33,580 bases of DNA from URNF01 sp045531495. GTDB taxonomy: Bacteria; Bacillota; Clostridia; Oscillospirales; Acutalibacteraceae. How positions within the stretch are numbered: position 1 is the first letter of the stretch; each line of letters starts with the position of its first letter. The stretch covers positions 1-33,580 of the forward strand of contig JAZSED010000116.1 of assembly GCA_045531495.1 (NCBI GenBank). Reading direction: 5' to 3'. Shown here piece after piece: positions 1-7,034 of the stretch. Position numbers and translations under genes: made by a program. The notes beneath the pieces were generated by a model that worked only from the letters and a program-made list of their open reading frames with translations, did not search any database and had not been told where the DNA came from.

Positions 1-1
1 G

Positions 2-541
2 GCGGTCATTGCCCTCGACTATATTCTGGCATTTGCCGTGCTGGGACTCGGTGGCGCTTTCCGTAATGTATGCAAAAGCCAGACCTCCGCTCTGGTTTTT
101 GGCAGTGCTTTGGCACTGCTTTTGCGTTACATTTTCCACACCGTTGCAGGTGCTACCGTCTGGGCGGGGCTTTCGATCCCCACAGAAGCAGCTCTCACCT
201 ATTCCCTCGCCTACAATGCCACCTATATGCTCCCTGAAACGTTGGTAACCGTCCTGGGTGCCGTATTGGTCAGCAGAGTGCTCAATTTCCGTAGCGACAC
301 GGTAGGCAGGGTCACCGCTAAAGACGGCAGCTTTGACTGGGGCTTGCTCGGCGCTGTTGCATCGGTAACTGCCGGCTTGATTTTCGGTATACGCACCGTG
401 TTTTCGCAGTTACAAGACCCTGAAACCGGCTCGTTTATGATAGACGGCCTTGCTAACGTCGCCTGGGGTACGGCAGGCATCGTTTTGCTTGTCGGTATTG
501 CCCTGGCAGGTGTATGTTTAATAATTCGCAAGAAAAAATAA
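2..541 (+). CDS. thiT: Thiamine ECF transporter S-component ThiT (5' partial)
   Basis: The gene enters from the left edge in frame 2; 179 residues are visible. ThiT is the membrane substrate-binding subunit of the energy-coupling factor transporter for thiamine and works with EcfA/A'/T encoded elsewhere. The visible part starts at a helix ending LAFAVLGLGG. It continues through RYIFHTVAGATVW, which matches the conserved Arg-Tyr-Ile-x-His...Trp thiamine-binding segment of the YuaJ/ThiT family, and YNATYMLPE, another conserved pocket segment. After the usual ThiT end there are about 85 extra residues with two more hydrophobic stretches and an RKKK tail, so this protein has a longer C-terminus than the textbook family member. 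The NMT1-type importer downstream fits thiamine supply. Start codon and any TPP riboswitch lie outside the window. The family call is confident; the role of the tail is unknown. Confidence 0.85.
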   Translation, partial: AVIALDYILAFAVLGLGGAFRNVCKSQTSALVFGSALALLLRYIFHTVAGATVWAGLSIPTEAALTYSLAYNATYMLPETLVTVLGAVLVSRVLNFRSDTVGRVTAKDGSFDWGLLGAVASVTAGLIFGIRTVFSQLQDPETGSFMIDGLANVAWGTAGIVLLVGIALAGVCLIIRKKK

Positions 542-549
542 AAAAACTC

Positions 550-578
550 TTGCCAAAAGCGATAGGGTCGTGTATCAT
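550..578 (+). promoter_or_regulatory. Promoter of the small peptide gene
   Basis: TTGCCA at 550-555 and TATCAT at 573-578 are separated by exactly 17 bases, just after the thiT stop codon. The expected transcript would start near 585, leaving a leader of about 28 bases before the ATG at 613. Both boxes differ from consensus at one or two positions, so this is a plausible but unproven sigma-A-type promoter. Confidence 0.5.
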
Positions 579-612
579 AGTACGTGTATATATTATAAAA
601 GGCGGGTGCAAA

Positions 613-753
613 ATGAAAGCTACTTACGAGACGCCACAGTTTTCGATGACCGAATGCCGCGTGAAGGATGATTTTCTGGCTTCCGGTGTTACCCCTGACT
701 ACACGTTCGATGACATCGAAAACTGGAGCCCCATCAAACTCCCGAAGAACTAA
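613..753 (+). CDS. Small peptide of 46 residues, unknown function
   Basis: The ORF encodes 46 residues beginning MKATYETPQF and ending IKLPKN. It is preceded by a G-rich GGCGGG at 601-606 as a modest ribosome binding site, by a 17-base-spaced promoter, and followed seven bases later by a strong hairpin terminator, so it appears to be its own transcription unit. It has no signal peptide or membrane segment, one Cys (residue 15) and an acidic middle (KDD, DD, E). The general plan, a Lys-x-x-Tyr-x-x-Pro opening, then a short beta-like stretch, then an acidic residue pair before a Ser/Gly turn, recalls the many short clostridial peptides of the MKKYEKPE type whose roles are mostly unknown and some of which resemble RiPP precursors. 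No modification enzyme lies next to it here. Family and function are not assigned. Confidence 0.6.
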   Translation: MKATYETPQFSMTECRVKDDFLASGVTPDYTFDDIENWSPIKLPKN

Positions 754-759
754 GAAAAG

Positions 760-800
760 AAAAAAGCCGTGTAACGCACCTTGCGTTACACGGCTTTTTT
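760..800 (+). terminator. Rho-independent terminator after the peptide gene
   Basis: A perfect 19-base-pair stem (760-778 with 782-800) closes a three-base CCT loop. The stem begins with six A and ends in six T, so it could terminate in either direction. It directly follows the stop codon at 753. Confidence 0.92.
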
Positions 801-802
801 CT

Positions 803-833
803 TTGCACCCGCAAATTCCTTGCCGCATACAAT
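803..833 (+). promoter_or_regulatory. Candidate promoter of the NMT1-type ABC operon
   Basis: TTGCAC at 803-808 and TACAAT at 828-833 lie between the terminator and the ATPase start. The spacing is 19 bases, longer than the usual 17, which lowers confidence. The same -35 hexamer, TTGCAC, recurs upstream of several other genes in this window. Confidence 0.4.
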
Positions 834-874
834 AAAACAGGATGTGCTTTTATTTAACAGAAAGGAGCGGTTTT

Positions 875-1642
875 ATGGAAGTGTTGCGTATTGAAAACAT
901 TGAGCAGACCTACCAGGCGAAAAACGGGGAAGTTGCCGCTCTCAAAGACATCAGTTTCTCTATGAAACGCGGTGATTTTTTTAGTTTGGTCGGCCCGAGC
1001 GGCTGCGGCAAATCCACCCTTTTATCCATTGTCGCAGGTCTCCTCACCCCTTCGGGCGGACGGGTTTTAGTGAACGGTGAAGAGGTGACGGGTCCTTCCT
1101 CCCGTATCGGCTATATGCTGCAAAAGGACAATCTGCTGGAATGGCGCACCATTCGGCAAAACGTGCTGTTCGGCTTGGAGATACGACGTGATTTGACCGC
1201 ACAAACGGTAGCGCACGCCGACCGTCTGCTCGCCGCTTACGGTCTTGCAGAATTTAAGGACAAATACCCTTCCCAAATTTCTGGCGGTATGCGGCAACGG
1301 GCGGCGCTCATACGCACCCTGGCCATCCGCCCCGACATATTGCTGTTGGACGAAGCCTTTTCCGCGCTGGATTACCAAACGAGATTAGAGGTCACCGAAG
1401 ACGTGTACAAAATATTAAAAAAGGAAAACGTTACCACACTGATGGTGACCCACGACATTCCCGAGTGCATCGGTATGAGCGACACCGTGGTGATTTTGGG
1501 GCCGCGACCTGCCACCGTAAAAGAACTGTTACCCATTCACTTTGACATCGAAAACAGAACACCCCTCTCTTGTCGCAACACACCCCAATTCTCTCGGTAT
1601 TTCGACCACATATGGAAAGAGTTGGAACGCTATGGCTCATAA
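875..1642 (+). CDS. ABC transporter ATPase, NMT1/THI5-type importer (ThiZ/SsuB-like)
   Basis: The 255-residue cytoplasmic ATPase powers an importer with the permease and lipoprotein that follow. Walker A is GPSGCGKST (40-48), the Q-loop Gln is about 83, the signature is SGGMRQR (136-142), Walker B is ILLLDE (155-160) and the switch His is 193. SGGMRQR with a following ALDYQTR stretch is typical of the nitrate/sulfonate/taurine/HMP subfamily. The start at 875 is preferred over an in-frame ATG at 842 because AAAGGAG (861-867) sits at the right distance from 875. The last 11 bases overlap the permease gene. The substrate is inferred to be a thiamine pyrimidine (HMP) or related precursor from ThiT upstream and the THI5-like binding protein downstream. 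Sulfonates or another small molecule remain possible. Confidence 0.9.
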   Translation: MEVLRIENIEQTYQAKNGEVAALKDISFSMKRGDFFSLVGPSGCGKSTLLSIVAGLLTPSGGRVLVNGEEVTGPSSRIGYMLQKDNLLEWRTIRQNVLFGLEIRRDLTAQTVAHADRLLAAYGLAEFKDKYPSQISGGMRQRAALIRTLAIRPDILLLDEAFSALDYQTRLEVTEDVYKILKKENVTTLMVTHDIPECIGMSDTVVILGPRPATVKELLPIHFDIENRTPLSCRNTPQFSRYFDHIWKELERYGS

Positions 1643-2450
1643 AAACAGCACCCTTTCCCCGGCGCGTCGCCAATACCTGAAAAATGTACAAAACTATCGC
1701 CGCCGCGTGCTTGTGTGTCAAATCGGTGTACTGCTTTTGCTCATAGCCGCATGGGAGCTTTTGGCGCGATGGGGTGTCATTGACAGCTTTGTGTTCAGTA
1801 TGCCCTCCCGCATTGTCGCCACCTATGCCAATATGGCGGAAAACCACCTGCTTACCCATATCGGGGTCACCGTTTTTGAAACATTGACCGGCTTCCTGCT
1901 GGGTGCGGTCATCGGCACCGTTTCCGCTGTGATTCTTTGGTGGAATCCGTTTATCGCAAAGGTTAGCGAGCCGTATTTGGTGGTGCTCAACAGCTTGCCG
2001 AAAATCGCACTCGGTCCTGTCATTATCATCATCGCAGGAGCAGGCACAAAAGCCATTATCGTGATGGCACTCGCCATTTCCCTGGTGGTCACCGTTTTGG
2101 AAATGCTCGGCGGATTTTTACGCACCGACCCCGAGTTTATCCGCATGGCAGAAACCTTTGGTGCAAAGCGCAGACAAATATTCTTCAAAATCGTACTTCC
2201 CTACAATATACCCACCCTGTTCAGCTCCCTGAAAATCAACATCGGGTTATCGCTTGTGGGGGTTATCGCAGGCGAATTTCTCGTTTCCAAAGCAGGGCTC
2301 GGATACCTCATCGTGTACGGCGGTCAGGTGTTCAAGCTGGACCTTGTGATGGCAAGTGTCATCATTCTTTCGGTGGTGGCGGCATTGATGTATGAAGCAG
2401 TAAGCGTCTTACAAAAAATTGTCACCCGCCACATTTCACACACCAATTAG
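1632..2450 (+). CDS. ABC transporter permease, NMT1/THI5-type importer
   Basis: A 272-residue inner-membrane permease of the binding-protein-dependent type, with about six hydrophobic helices. The EAA loop that contacts the ATPase is visible near the C-terminal third (AETFGAKRRQIFFKIVLP). The start at 1632 lies inside the end of the ATPase gene (11-base overlap), indicating translational coupling; the longer reading frame back to 1542 would overlap the ATPase by 100 bases and has no ribosome binding site. The N-terminal 25 residues are basic and hydrophilic before the first helix. Together with its neighbours it forms a complete importer of the ThiXYZ/SsuABC architecture. Homodimer formation is inferred because only one permease gene is present. 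Confidence 0.9.
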   Translation: MAHKNSTLSPARRQYLKNVQNYRRRVLVCQIGVLLLLIAAWELLARWGVIDSFVFSMPSRIVATYANMAENHLLTHIGVTVFETLTGFLLGAVIGTVSAVILWWNPFIAKVSEPYLVVLNSLPKIALGPVIIIIAGAGTKAIIVMALAISLVVTVLEMLGGFLRTDPEFIRMAETFGAKRRQIFFKIVLPYNIPTLFSSLKINIGLSLVGVIAGEFLVSKAGLGYLIVYGGQVFKLDLVMASVIILSVVAALMYEAVSVLQKIVTRHISHTN

Positions 2451-2461
2451 GAGGAACAATT

Positions 2462-3463
2462 ATGTCGAAAAAAATATACCGCTTTTTGGCGGTTACCTTG
2501 GCGGCGGTGATGCTTTTCTCCTGTACCGCCTGCGGCAATAAAACAGAAGGCTTGCAGAAGGTGCGGGTATGCGAAGTGACCCACTCCATCTTCTATGCGC
2601 CGCAATATGCCGCTATTGCACTCGGTTACTTTGCTGAGGAAGGCATCGAAATCGAGCTTTCCAACGGGCAGGGTGCCGACGCGGTGATGTCAGCGGTGCT
2701 GTCCGGTAATATGGATATCGGTTTCGCAGGCCCCGAAGCCGCCGTTTATGTATATAACGAAGGGAAAGCCGACTACACCGAAGTATTCGCACAGGTCACT
2801 AAGCGCGATGGCTCTTTTCTGGTCGGCAGAGCACCCGATGACGCGTTCACATGGGATAAACTGAAGGGCACGGTGGTACTGCCCGGCAGAAAAGGCGGTG
2901 TGCCGTATATGACCCTTGAGCACGTTATCCGCAAAAACGGCCTTGACCCTGCCACCGACCTGACCCTTGACAGCAGTGTGCAATATGCATTGATGACCGC
3001 GGCCTTTACCGCGGGAACAGGCGACTACTTTACCTGCTTTGAGCCCACCGCTTCGATGCTGGAAGCGGAAGGCAAAGGCTACATCGTCGCCGCGGTCGGT
3101 GACGGTGCGGGCGACATTCCCTACACCGCATATTTCGCTAAAAAAAGCTATATTGCGGAAAACAAGGACCTTATCACCGCCTTTACCCGCGCCATCTACA
3201 GAGGACAGCAGTGGGTGAAAACACACAGTGCCAAGGAAATTGCCGAAACGGTAGCCGACTTTTTCCCTGATACATCTATCGAACTGCTAACCGCTTCCGC
3301 GCAGTCGTATATGGACATTGGTGCGTGGTGCGAAACGCCGCTTATGAGCGAGGATTCGTTTATGCGGTTGCAACAGGTTATGCAGGAGGCGGGAGAACTG
3401 ACAACCGCCGCGCCGTTTGATAAAGTGGTTAACAATTCTTACGCCGAAAAAGTTATACAGTAA
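2462..3463 (+). CDS. ABC substrate-binding lipoprotein, NMT1/THI5-like
   Basis: A 333-residue lipoprotein that captures the ligand outside the membrane for the importer encoded just upstream. A basic N-terminus is followed by a hydrophobic signal and a lipobox-like LFSC (18-21) or SCTAC with Cys24; either Cys could carry the lipid. The mature protein starts with the NMT1/THI5 fold: a short strand followed by FYAPQYAAIALGYF and then FAEEGIEIEL. GGAGG at 2451-2455 is the ribosome binding site. The family includes HMP/pyrimidine, riboflavin, taurine and nitrate binding proteins, so the ligand cannot be read from the sequence alone. The nearby ThiT favours a thiamine precursor. It ends right before a 34-base palindrome. 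Confidence 0.85.
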   Translation: MSKKIYRFLAVTLAAVMLFSCTACGNKTEGLQKVRVCEVTHSIFYAPQYAAIALGYFAEEGIEIELSNGQGADAVMSAVLSGNMDIGFAGPEAAVYVYNEGKADYTEVFAQVTKRDGSFLVGRAPDDAFTWDKLKGTVVLPGRKGGVPYMTLEHVIRKNGLDPATDLTLDSSVQYALMTAAFTAGTGDYFTCFEPTASMLEAEGKGYIVAAVGDGAGDIPYTAYFAKKSYIAENKDLITAFTRAIYRGQQWVKTHSAKEIAETVADFFPDTSIELLTASAQSYMDIGAWCETPLMSEDSFMRLQQVMQEAGELTTAAPFDKVVNNSYAEKVIQ

Positions 3464-3468
3464 CCCGA

Positions 3469-3502
3469 GGAAAGGAGAGAGTGCATGCACTCTCTCCTTT
3501 CC
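3469..3502. terminator. Perfect 34-base palindrome, likely operon terminator
   Basis: Two 17-base arms (3469-3485 and 3486-3502) are exact reverse complements with no spacer, so a hairpin would have a tight turn at TGCATGCA. It starts five bases after the lipoprotein stop. The downstream run TTACGTTTT is a poor T-tract, so termination is likely but less certain than for the other hairpins here. Confidence 0.65.
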
Positions 3503-3567
3503 TTACGTTTTAATGACAAAAGATTGATACTTTTATACAAAAAAACGGCACAAATTTTTATGACCAA

Positions 3568-3576
3568 TGCTATAAT
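3568..3576 (+). promoter_or_regulatory. Extended -10 promoter candidate for the oxidoreductase-GH97 operon
   Basis: TGCTATAAT at 3568-3576 is a perfect extended -10 (TGnTATAAT). No good -35 is found 17 bases upstream, which is tolerated for extended -10 promoters. The transcript would start near 3583, about 55 bases before the ATG. The rest of 3503-3638 shows nothing else recognisable. Confidence 0.5.
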
Positions 3577-3638
3577 TAGGGGTGGCATTACAACAAAATG
3601 TGTGGTATATTTGTGGTGTGTAGAGCGAGGTTTTTATT

Positions 3639-4688
3639 ATGGGAAAATTAAACTTGGCAATTATCGGTCATGGCGGCATGGGCGGTTGGCACCGCAAGTT
3701 CGCGCTGCAAAGCGATGTTGTTAACCTCATCGGCATTTATGATATCCTACCCGAGCGGCGTGAAGTGGCAGGACAGGGAGGCATTTTCGCCTATCCCACG
3801 CTTGAAGCTGTGCTGGCGGATGAACGGATCGATATTGTTACCATTGCCACCCCAAACGACGTACATAAAGACATTGCAATTAAAGCACTTGACGCGGGCA
3901 AACACGTCATTTGCGAAAAGCCGGTTACTTTAAGTGTTGCCGAATTGGACGAAATGGTTGCCGCGGCAAAACGCAATAACCGCATCTTCACAGTGCATCA
4001 GAACAGACGTTGGGACACCGATTTTCTGGTGATAAAACAGATGTATGACAACGGCGACATCGGCGAACTCATCAACATTGAATCCCGCGTACACGGTTCC
4101 CGCGGTATCCCCGGCGATTGGCGCGGCATAAAAAAATACGGCGGCGGTATGCTGTACGATTGGGGTATTCATCTTATCGACCAGATGATGCAGATGATCA
4201 AAGAAAAGGTTGTCAGCGTATACTGCACCTTTGACCACATCACCAACGTAGAAGTGGACGACGGTTTCAAGCTTACCATCACGTATGAAAGCGGCAAAAC
4301 CGCTTTTGTGGAAGTGGGAACCTACAACTTTGTTTCTATGCCACGTTGGTATATGCGTTGTACCAACGGCGGTGCGCTGGTGCAAGAATGGGGCAGCGAC
4401 TGCAAAGTGGTGAAATGCAAATATTTGCATGAAGACGGCGTCGTGCCGGTACAAACCGCCGCAGGACTAACCAAAACCATGGCGCCCCGCAACGAGCATA
4501 CTACCGAAACCTATGCGGTACCGCAGCCCGAGGCAGACGTACACGATTTTTATCGCAACGTTTGCAAAGCGGTGCGTGGCGAGGAAACACAGCTTATCAC
4601 CCACGCACAGCTGCGCCGCGTGATGCAGGTTATCGAAACGGCTTTCCGCTCGGCAGAGGAAGGCAACGTTATTACTTGTGATATTTAA
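3639..4688 (+). CDS. Gfo/Idh/MocA-family NAD(P)-dependent oxidoreductase
   Basis: A 349-residue cytoplasmic enzyme with an N-terminal Rossmann fold (GHGGMGG, 10-16), the family's EKP motif (93-95, Lys94 catalytic/cofactor-contacting) and a C-terminal Gfo/Idh/MocA alpha/beta domain with YDWGIHLIDQ (173-182), where Asp174 and His178 match the usual catalytic Asp/His pair. Members oxidise or reduce sugar hydroxyls (inositol, glucose-fructose, keto-glycosides and others). It shares an operon with the GH97 glycosidase 24 bases downstream, so its substrate is probably a sugar released by, or prepared for, that enzyme. A GAGCGAGG sequence near 3623-3630 serves as ribosome binding site. Exact substrate unknown. 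Confidence 0.88.
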   Translation: MGKLNLAIIGHGGMGGWHRKFALQSDVVNLIGIYDILPERREVAGQGGIFAYPTLEAVLADERIDIVTIATPNDVHKDIAIKALDAGKHVICEKPVTLSVAELDEMVAAAKRNNRIFTVHQNRRWDTDFLVIKQMYDNGDIGELINIESRVHGSRGIPGDWRGIKKYGGGMLYDWGIHLIDQMMQMIKEKVVSVYCTFDHITNVEVDDGFKLTITYESGKTAFVEVGTYNFVSMPRWYMRCTNGGALVQEWGSDCKVVKCKYLHEDGVVPVQTAAGLTKTMAPRNEHTTETYAVPQPEADVHDFYRNVCKAVRGEETQLITHAQLRRVMQVIETAFRSAEEGNVITCDI

Positions 4689-4712
4689 TGTTCTTTTTGA
4701 GGAGAGAGACGT

Positions 4713-6908
4713 ATGAACATCAGCTCATTAAACGGACAGGTCGTATTTTCCATTGACTGCGAAAACGGCAAGCCTTTTTACACCGTTGCTTATCAAGGCA
4801 ACACCCTATATGAGAAAGCACCGCTCGGTCTTAAAATCAACGGTGTGGATTACAGCGAAAACGTGCAGATTGACACGGTAGAAACGGTCACCGTTTCCCG
4901 CGCGTTGCATCTGCTGGGCAGAATGCGCGACATTGACGACCGCTACGTACAGGCAACCGTCGCCATGACAGCGGCAGGCAAGCCTTGCACGTTGGACGTC
5001 CGTGTGTACGACAGCGGTGTTGCGTTCCGTTACATTTACGATGCCGCGGTCGGCAAAACGGTCAATGCGGAGTATACCGCGTTTAAGGTGCCCGCAAACA
5101 GCTATGTATACGCCTCCTTCGGTTGCCGCGGTGCCGGTTGTCAGCGATTCCACCGTTTTGCCAACTACCACGGTATCTGCTACGAGGCATCCTACGGCCG
5201 TTTCCCTGTGAAGGATATCTTCTCTCCTACAGATAATCAAATCAAATTCCACGGCTTGTACGACGGTGCAAAGGATGCGGAAAACTTCATTTTAACCCCG
5301 ATGTCGGTAGAGTTTTCTAACGGCTTGTTCGGTGCTGTTCTTGAAGGCAATCTTAAAAATTACGTCGGTGTCAACCTCCGTCAAAAGGGCAACGGTCTGT
5401 TTGAACTGAACACCACCTACCAGCCCGAAAGACAGTTTGTGGATTTCGAAGTGACCCGTGACAACGTGGTTACCCCGTATCGTATTCTGACCGTTGCGGA
5501 GAACTTAAACGACCTATACAACAACACCATCGTTTACAGCGTCAACGAAGCGCCCGAAGGCGACTACAGTTGGGTAAAACCCGGCAGAAGTGCCTGGTCC
5601 TGGCGTTCCAACGGCAGCTTTGTCGGTGATATTGAAACCATGTACAACTATAACGAAGCCGCCGCGAAGCTCGGTCTCGAATATAACATTTTAGACGGCA
5701 GATGGTCCTTGTTTGCCAACGACGTGCCGTCTCTGTTTGATATGGTGAAAGACCTTTGTGACAATATGGCACCCTACGGTGTGGAGCAGGTGGTGTGGAA
5801 CGGCTTTACCACCCACGAAGCACGATTCCCCCTCGGCAAAAAGGCCGAGGAATTAACCGACGGCGTGCGCGTGTTTACCCCCGCTTGGGATGCCATTGAA
5901 GCGTTTATGAAAAACGTGGCGGCATGCGGTGTCACAGGTCTCAAAATCGACTTCTTCCCGCCCGAAGACCAGGTAGAGGGCGGTGTCAACCTGTACGAAA
6001 AAACCGCGAAATTGGCGGCAAAATACAATTTGGTGGTCAATTTCCACGGTGCGGCAAAGCCGACAGGTTTGAATATTACCTATCCCAACATTTTGAACTA
6101 TGAAGGCATTTTCGGTCACGAAATGGCGCCTGTGCGCGAGCCTGTTAACGAAACGCAGTTGTTCACCACCCAATACCTCACCCGCGGACTTGCAGGTCAC
6201 GCGGACTTTACACCGCACGTGCAAAACGCATACGGTTTGGCGGAACTCGTGTTCGTGGATGCGCCGTTTAACGCGATTGATGCCACCCCCGAAGAACTGA
6301 CCGACTCCCCTGCTGTTGAATTTATCAAAGCGTGTCCCACCGTTTGGGACCAAACCAAGGTGCTGTCCGTTTCCGTTTACGAGCAGTTTGCGGCTTTAGC
6401 GCGTGAAAAGGACGGCAACTGGTTCCTCGGCGTTATCACCAACCGTGAGGAAGGTGTTACCGATATTCATTTGGATGAATTCTTAGGTGAAGGCACCTAT
6501 ATCTGCGATTTGTATACCGACCAGGGTATTTCCCGTAAATTGGTCACCAAAGCGGATGTGTTGAGCATCAACCTGCCAGAAAACAGCGGTTATGCCGCCC
6601 GTTTCTCTAAGGTGGCAATGTCTGCCTACGGCGGCGAAATCAAAGACGCGGTGTCTATCGACCTTGTAGAAGAAGGTCTCACCGCTTTGTACACCTTAGA
6701 CGGTACCGACCCCATCGTTTCCGAAACGGCTGTTGTATATACCGCGCCTGTCACCCTGACCGATTCCTGTCAGATGCGTGTAGCGGTCAAAGACGTTGAG
6801 GGCAACGAGGTGGCAACCCTTGCCTACCGTTTCAACAACATCACCGCACCCATTCCGTCTATGTGCCCCAAAGACCACGCCCATCCGCAGGACGAGGATT
6901 GGCTGTAA
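4713..6908 (+). CDS. Glycoside hydrolase family 97 enzyme with chitobiase-like C-terminal domain
   Basis: A 731-residue glycosidase. The order is an N-terminal beta-sandwich typical of GH97 (about 1-280), a TIM barrel opening at KPGRSAWSW (about 290), then GLKIDFF with Asp413 at the place of the retaining-type nucleophile (Asp415 in the Bacteroides GH97b enzyme), and NFHGAAKPTGLN followed by NYEGIFGHE with Glu464 and Glu470. After the usual GH97 C-terminal sandwich comes a short extra domain containing LYTLDGTDP (about 645-715), which resembles the chitobiase/hexosaminidase C-terminal domain. There is no signal peptide, so it acts in the cytoplasm, unlike the periplasmic Bacteroidetes enzymes. 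Asp413 suggests a retaining alpha-galactosidase-type member rather than an inverting alpha-glucosidase; this is an inference from one motif. GAGGAGAG lies ahead of the ATG, and the oxidoreductase is 24 bases upstream. Confidence 0.88.
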   Translation: MNISSLNGQVVFSIDCENGKPFYTVAYQGNTLYEKAPLGLKINGVDYSENVQIDTVETVTVSRALHLLGRMRDIDDRYVQATVAMTAAGKPCTLDVRVYDSGVAFRYIYDAAVGKTVNAEYTAFKVPANSYVYASFGCRGAGCQRFHRFANYHGICYEASYGRFPVKDIFSPTDNQIKFHGLYDGAKDAENFILTPMSVEFSNGLFGAVLEGNLKNYVGVNLRQKGNGLFELNTTYQPERQFVDFEVTRDNVVTPYRILTVAENLNDLYNNTIVYSVNEAPEGDYSWVKPGRSAWSWRSNGSFVGDIETMYNYNEAAAKLGLEYNILDGRWSLFANDVPSLFDMVKDLCDNMAPYGVEQVVWNGFTTHEARFPLGKKAEELTDGVRVFTPAWDAIEAFMKNVAACGVTGLKIDFFPPEDQVEGGVNLYEKTAKLAAKYNLVVNFHGAAKPTGLNITYPNILNYEGIFGHEMAPVREPVNETQLFTTQYLTRGLAGHADFTPHVQNAYGLAELVFVDAPFNAIDATPEELTDSPAVEFIKACPTVWDQTKVLSVSVYEQFAALAREKDGNWFLGVITNREEGVTDIHLDEFLGEGTYICDLYTDQGISRKLVTKADVLSINLPENSGYAARFSKVAMSAYGGEIKDAVSIDLVEEGLTALYTLDGTDPIVSETAVVYTAPVTLTDSCQMRVAVKDVEGNEVATLAYRFNNITAPIPSMCPKDHAHPQDEDWL

Positions 6909-6913
6909 ACATG

Positions 6914-6948
6914 AAAAACACGGCGTGTCATTGACACGCCGTGTTTTT
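6914..6948 (+). terminator. Rho-independent terminator after the GH97 operon
   Basis: A 16-base-pair stem (6914-6929 with 6933-6948) with an ATT loop, GC-rich core CACGGCGTGTC and a T-run to 6949. It starts five bases after the stop codon and has A-rich 5' flank, so it may work in both directions. Confidence 0.92.
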
Positions 6949-6971
6949 TGCCTTTTGGATATTTCTTTCTG

Positions 6972-7000
6972 TTGACACCGCTTATAAAACAAAGTATAAT
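6972..7000 (+). promoter_or_regulatory. Consensus promoter of the metY-metA operon
   Basis: TTGACA at 6972-6977 and TATAAT at 6995-7000 with exactly 17 bases between them is the full housekeeping consensus. The transcript would begin near 7007, leaving about 28 leader bases, too short for a SAM riboswitch or a T-box, so the usual clostridial RNA control of methionine genes is absent between promoter and gene. Confidence 0.88.
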
Positions 7001-7034
7001 AACTGTAATCTTATTCTAAAAGGGATGAAAAACT

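Noticed and set aside
754..874. Possible TPP riboswitch before the NMT1-type ABC operon
   Set aside because: The space is filled by a terminator and about 70 bases; the conserved TPP-aptamer segments (CUGAGA, GAACCUG-type) are not present.
6909..7034. SAM riboswitch or T-box upstream of metY
   Set aside because: A terminator and a consensus promoter occupy the region and only about 28 bases remain as leader.
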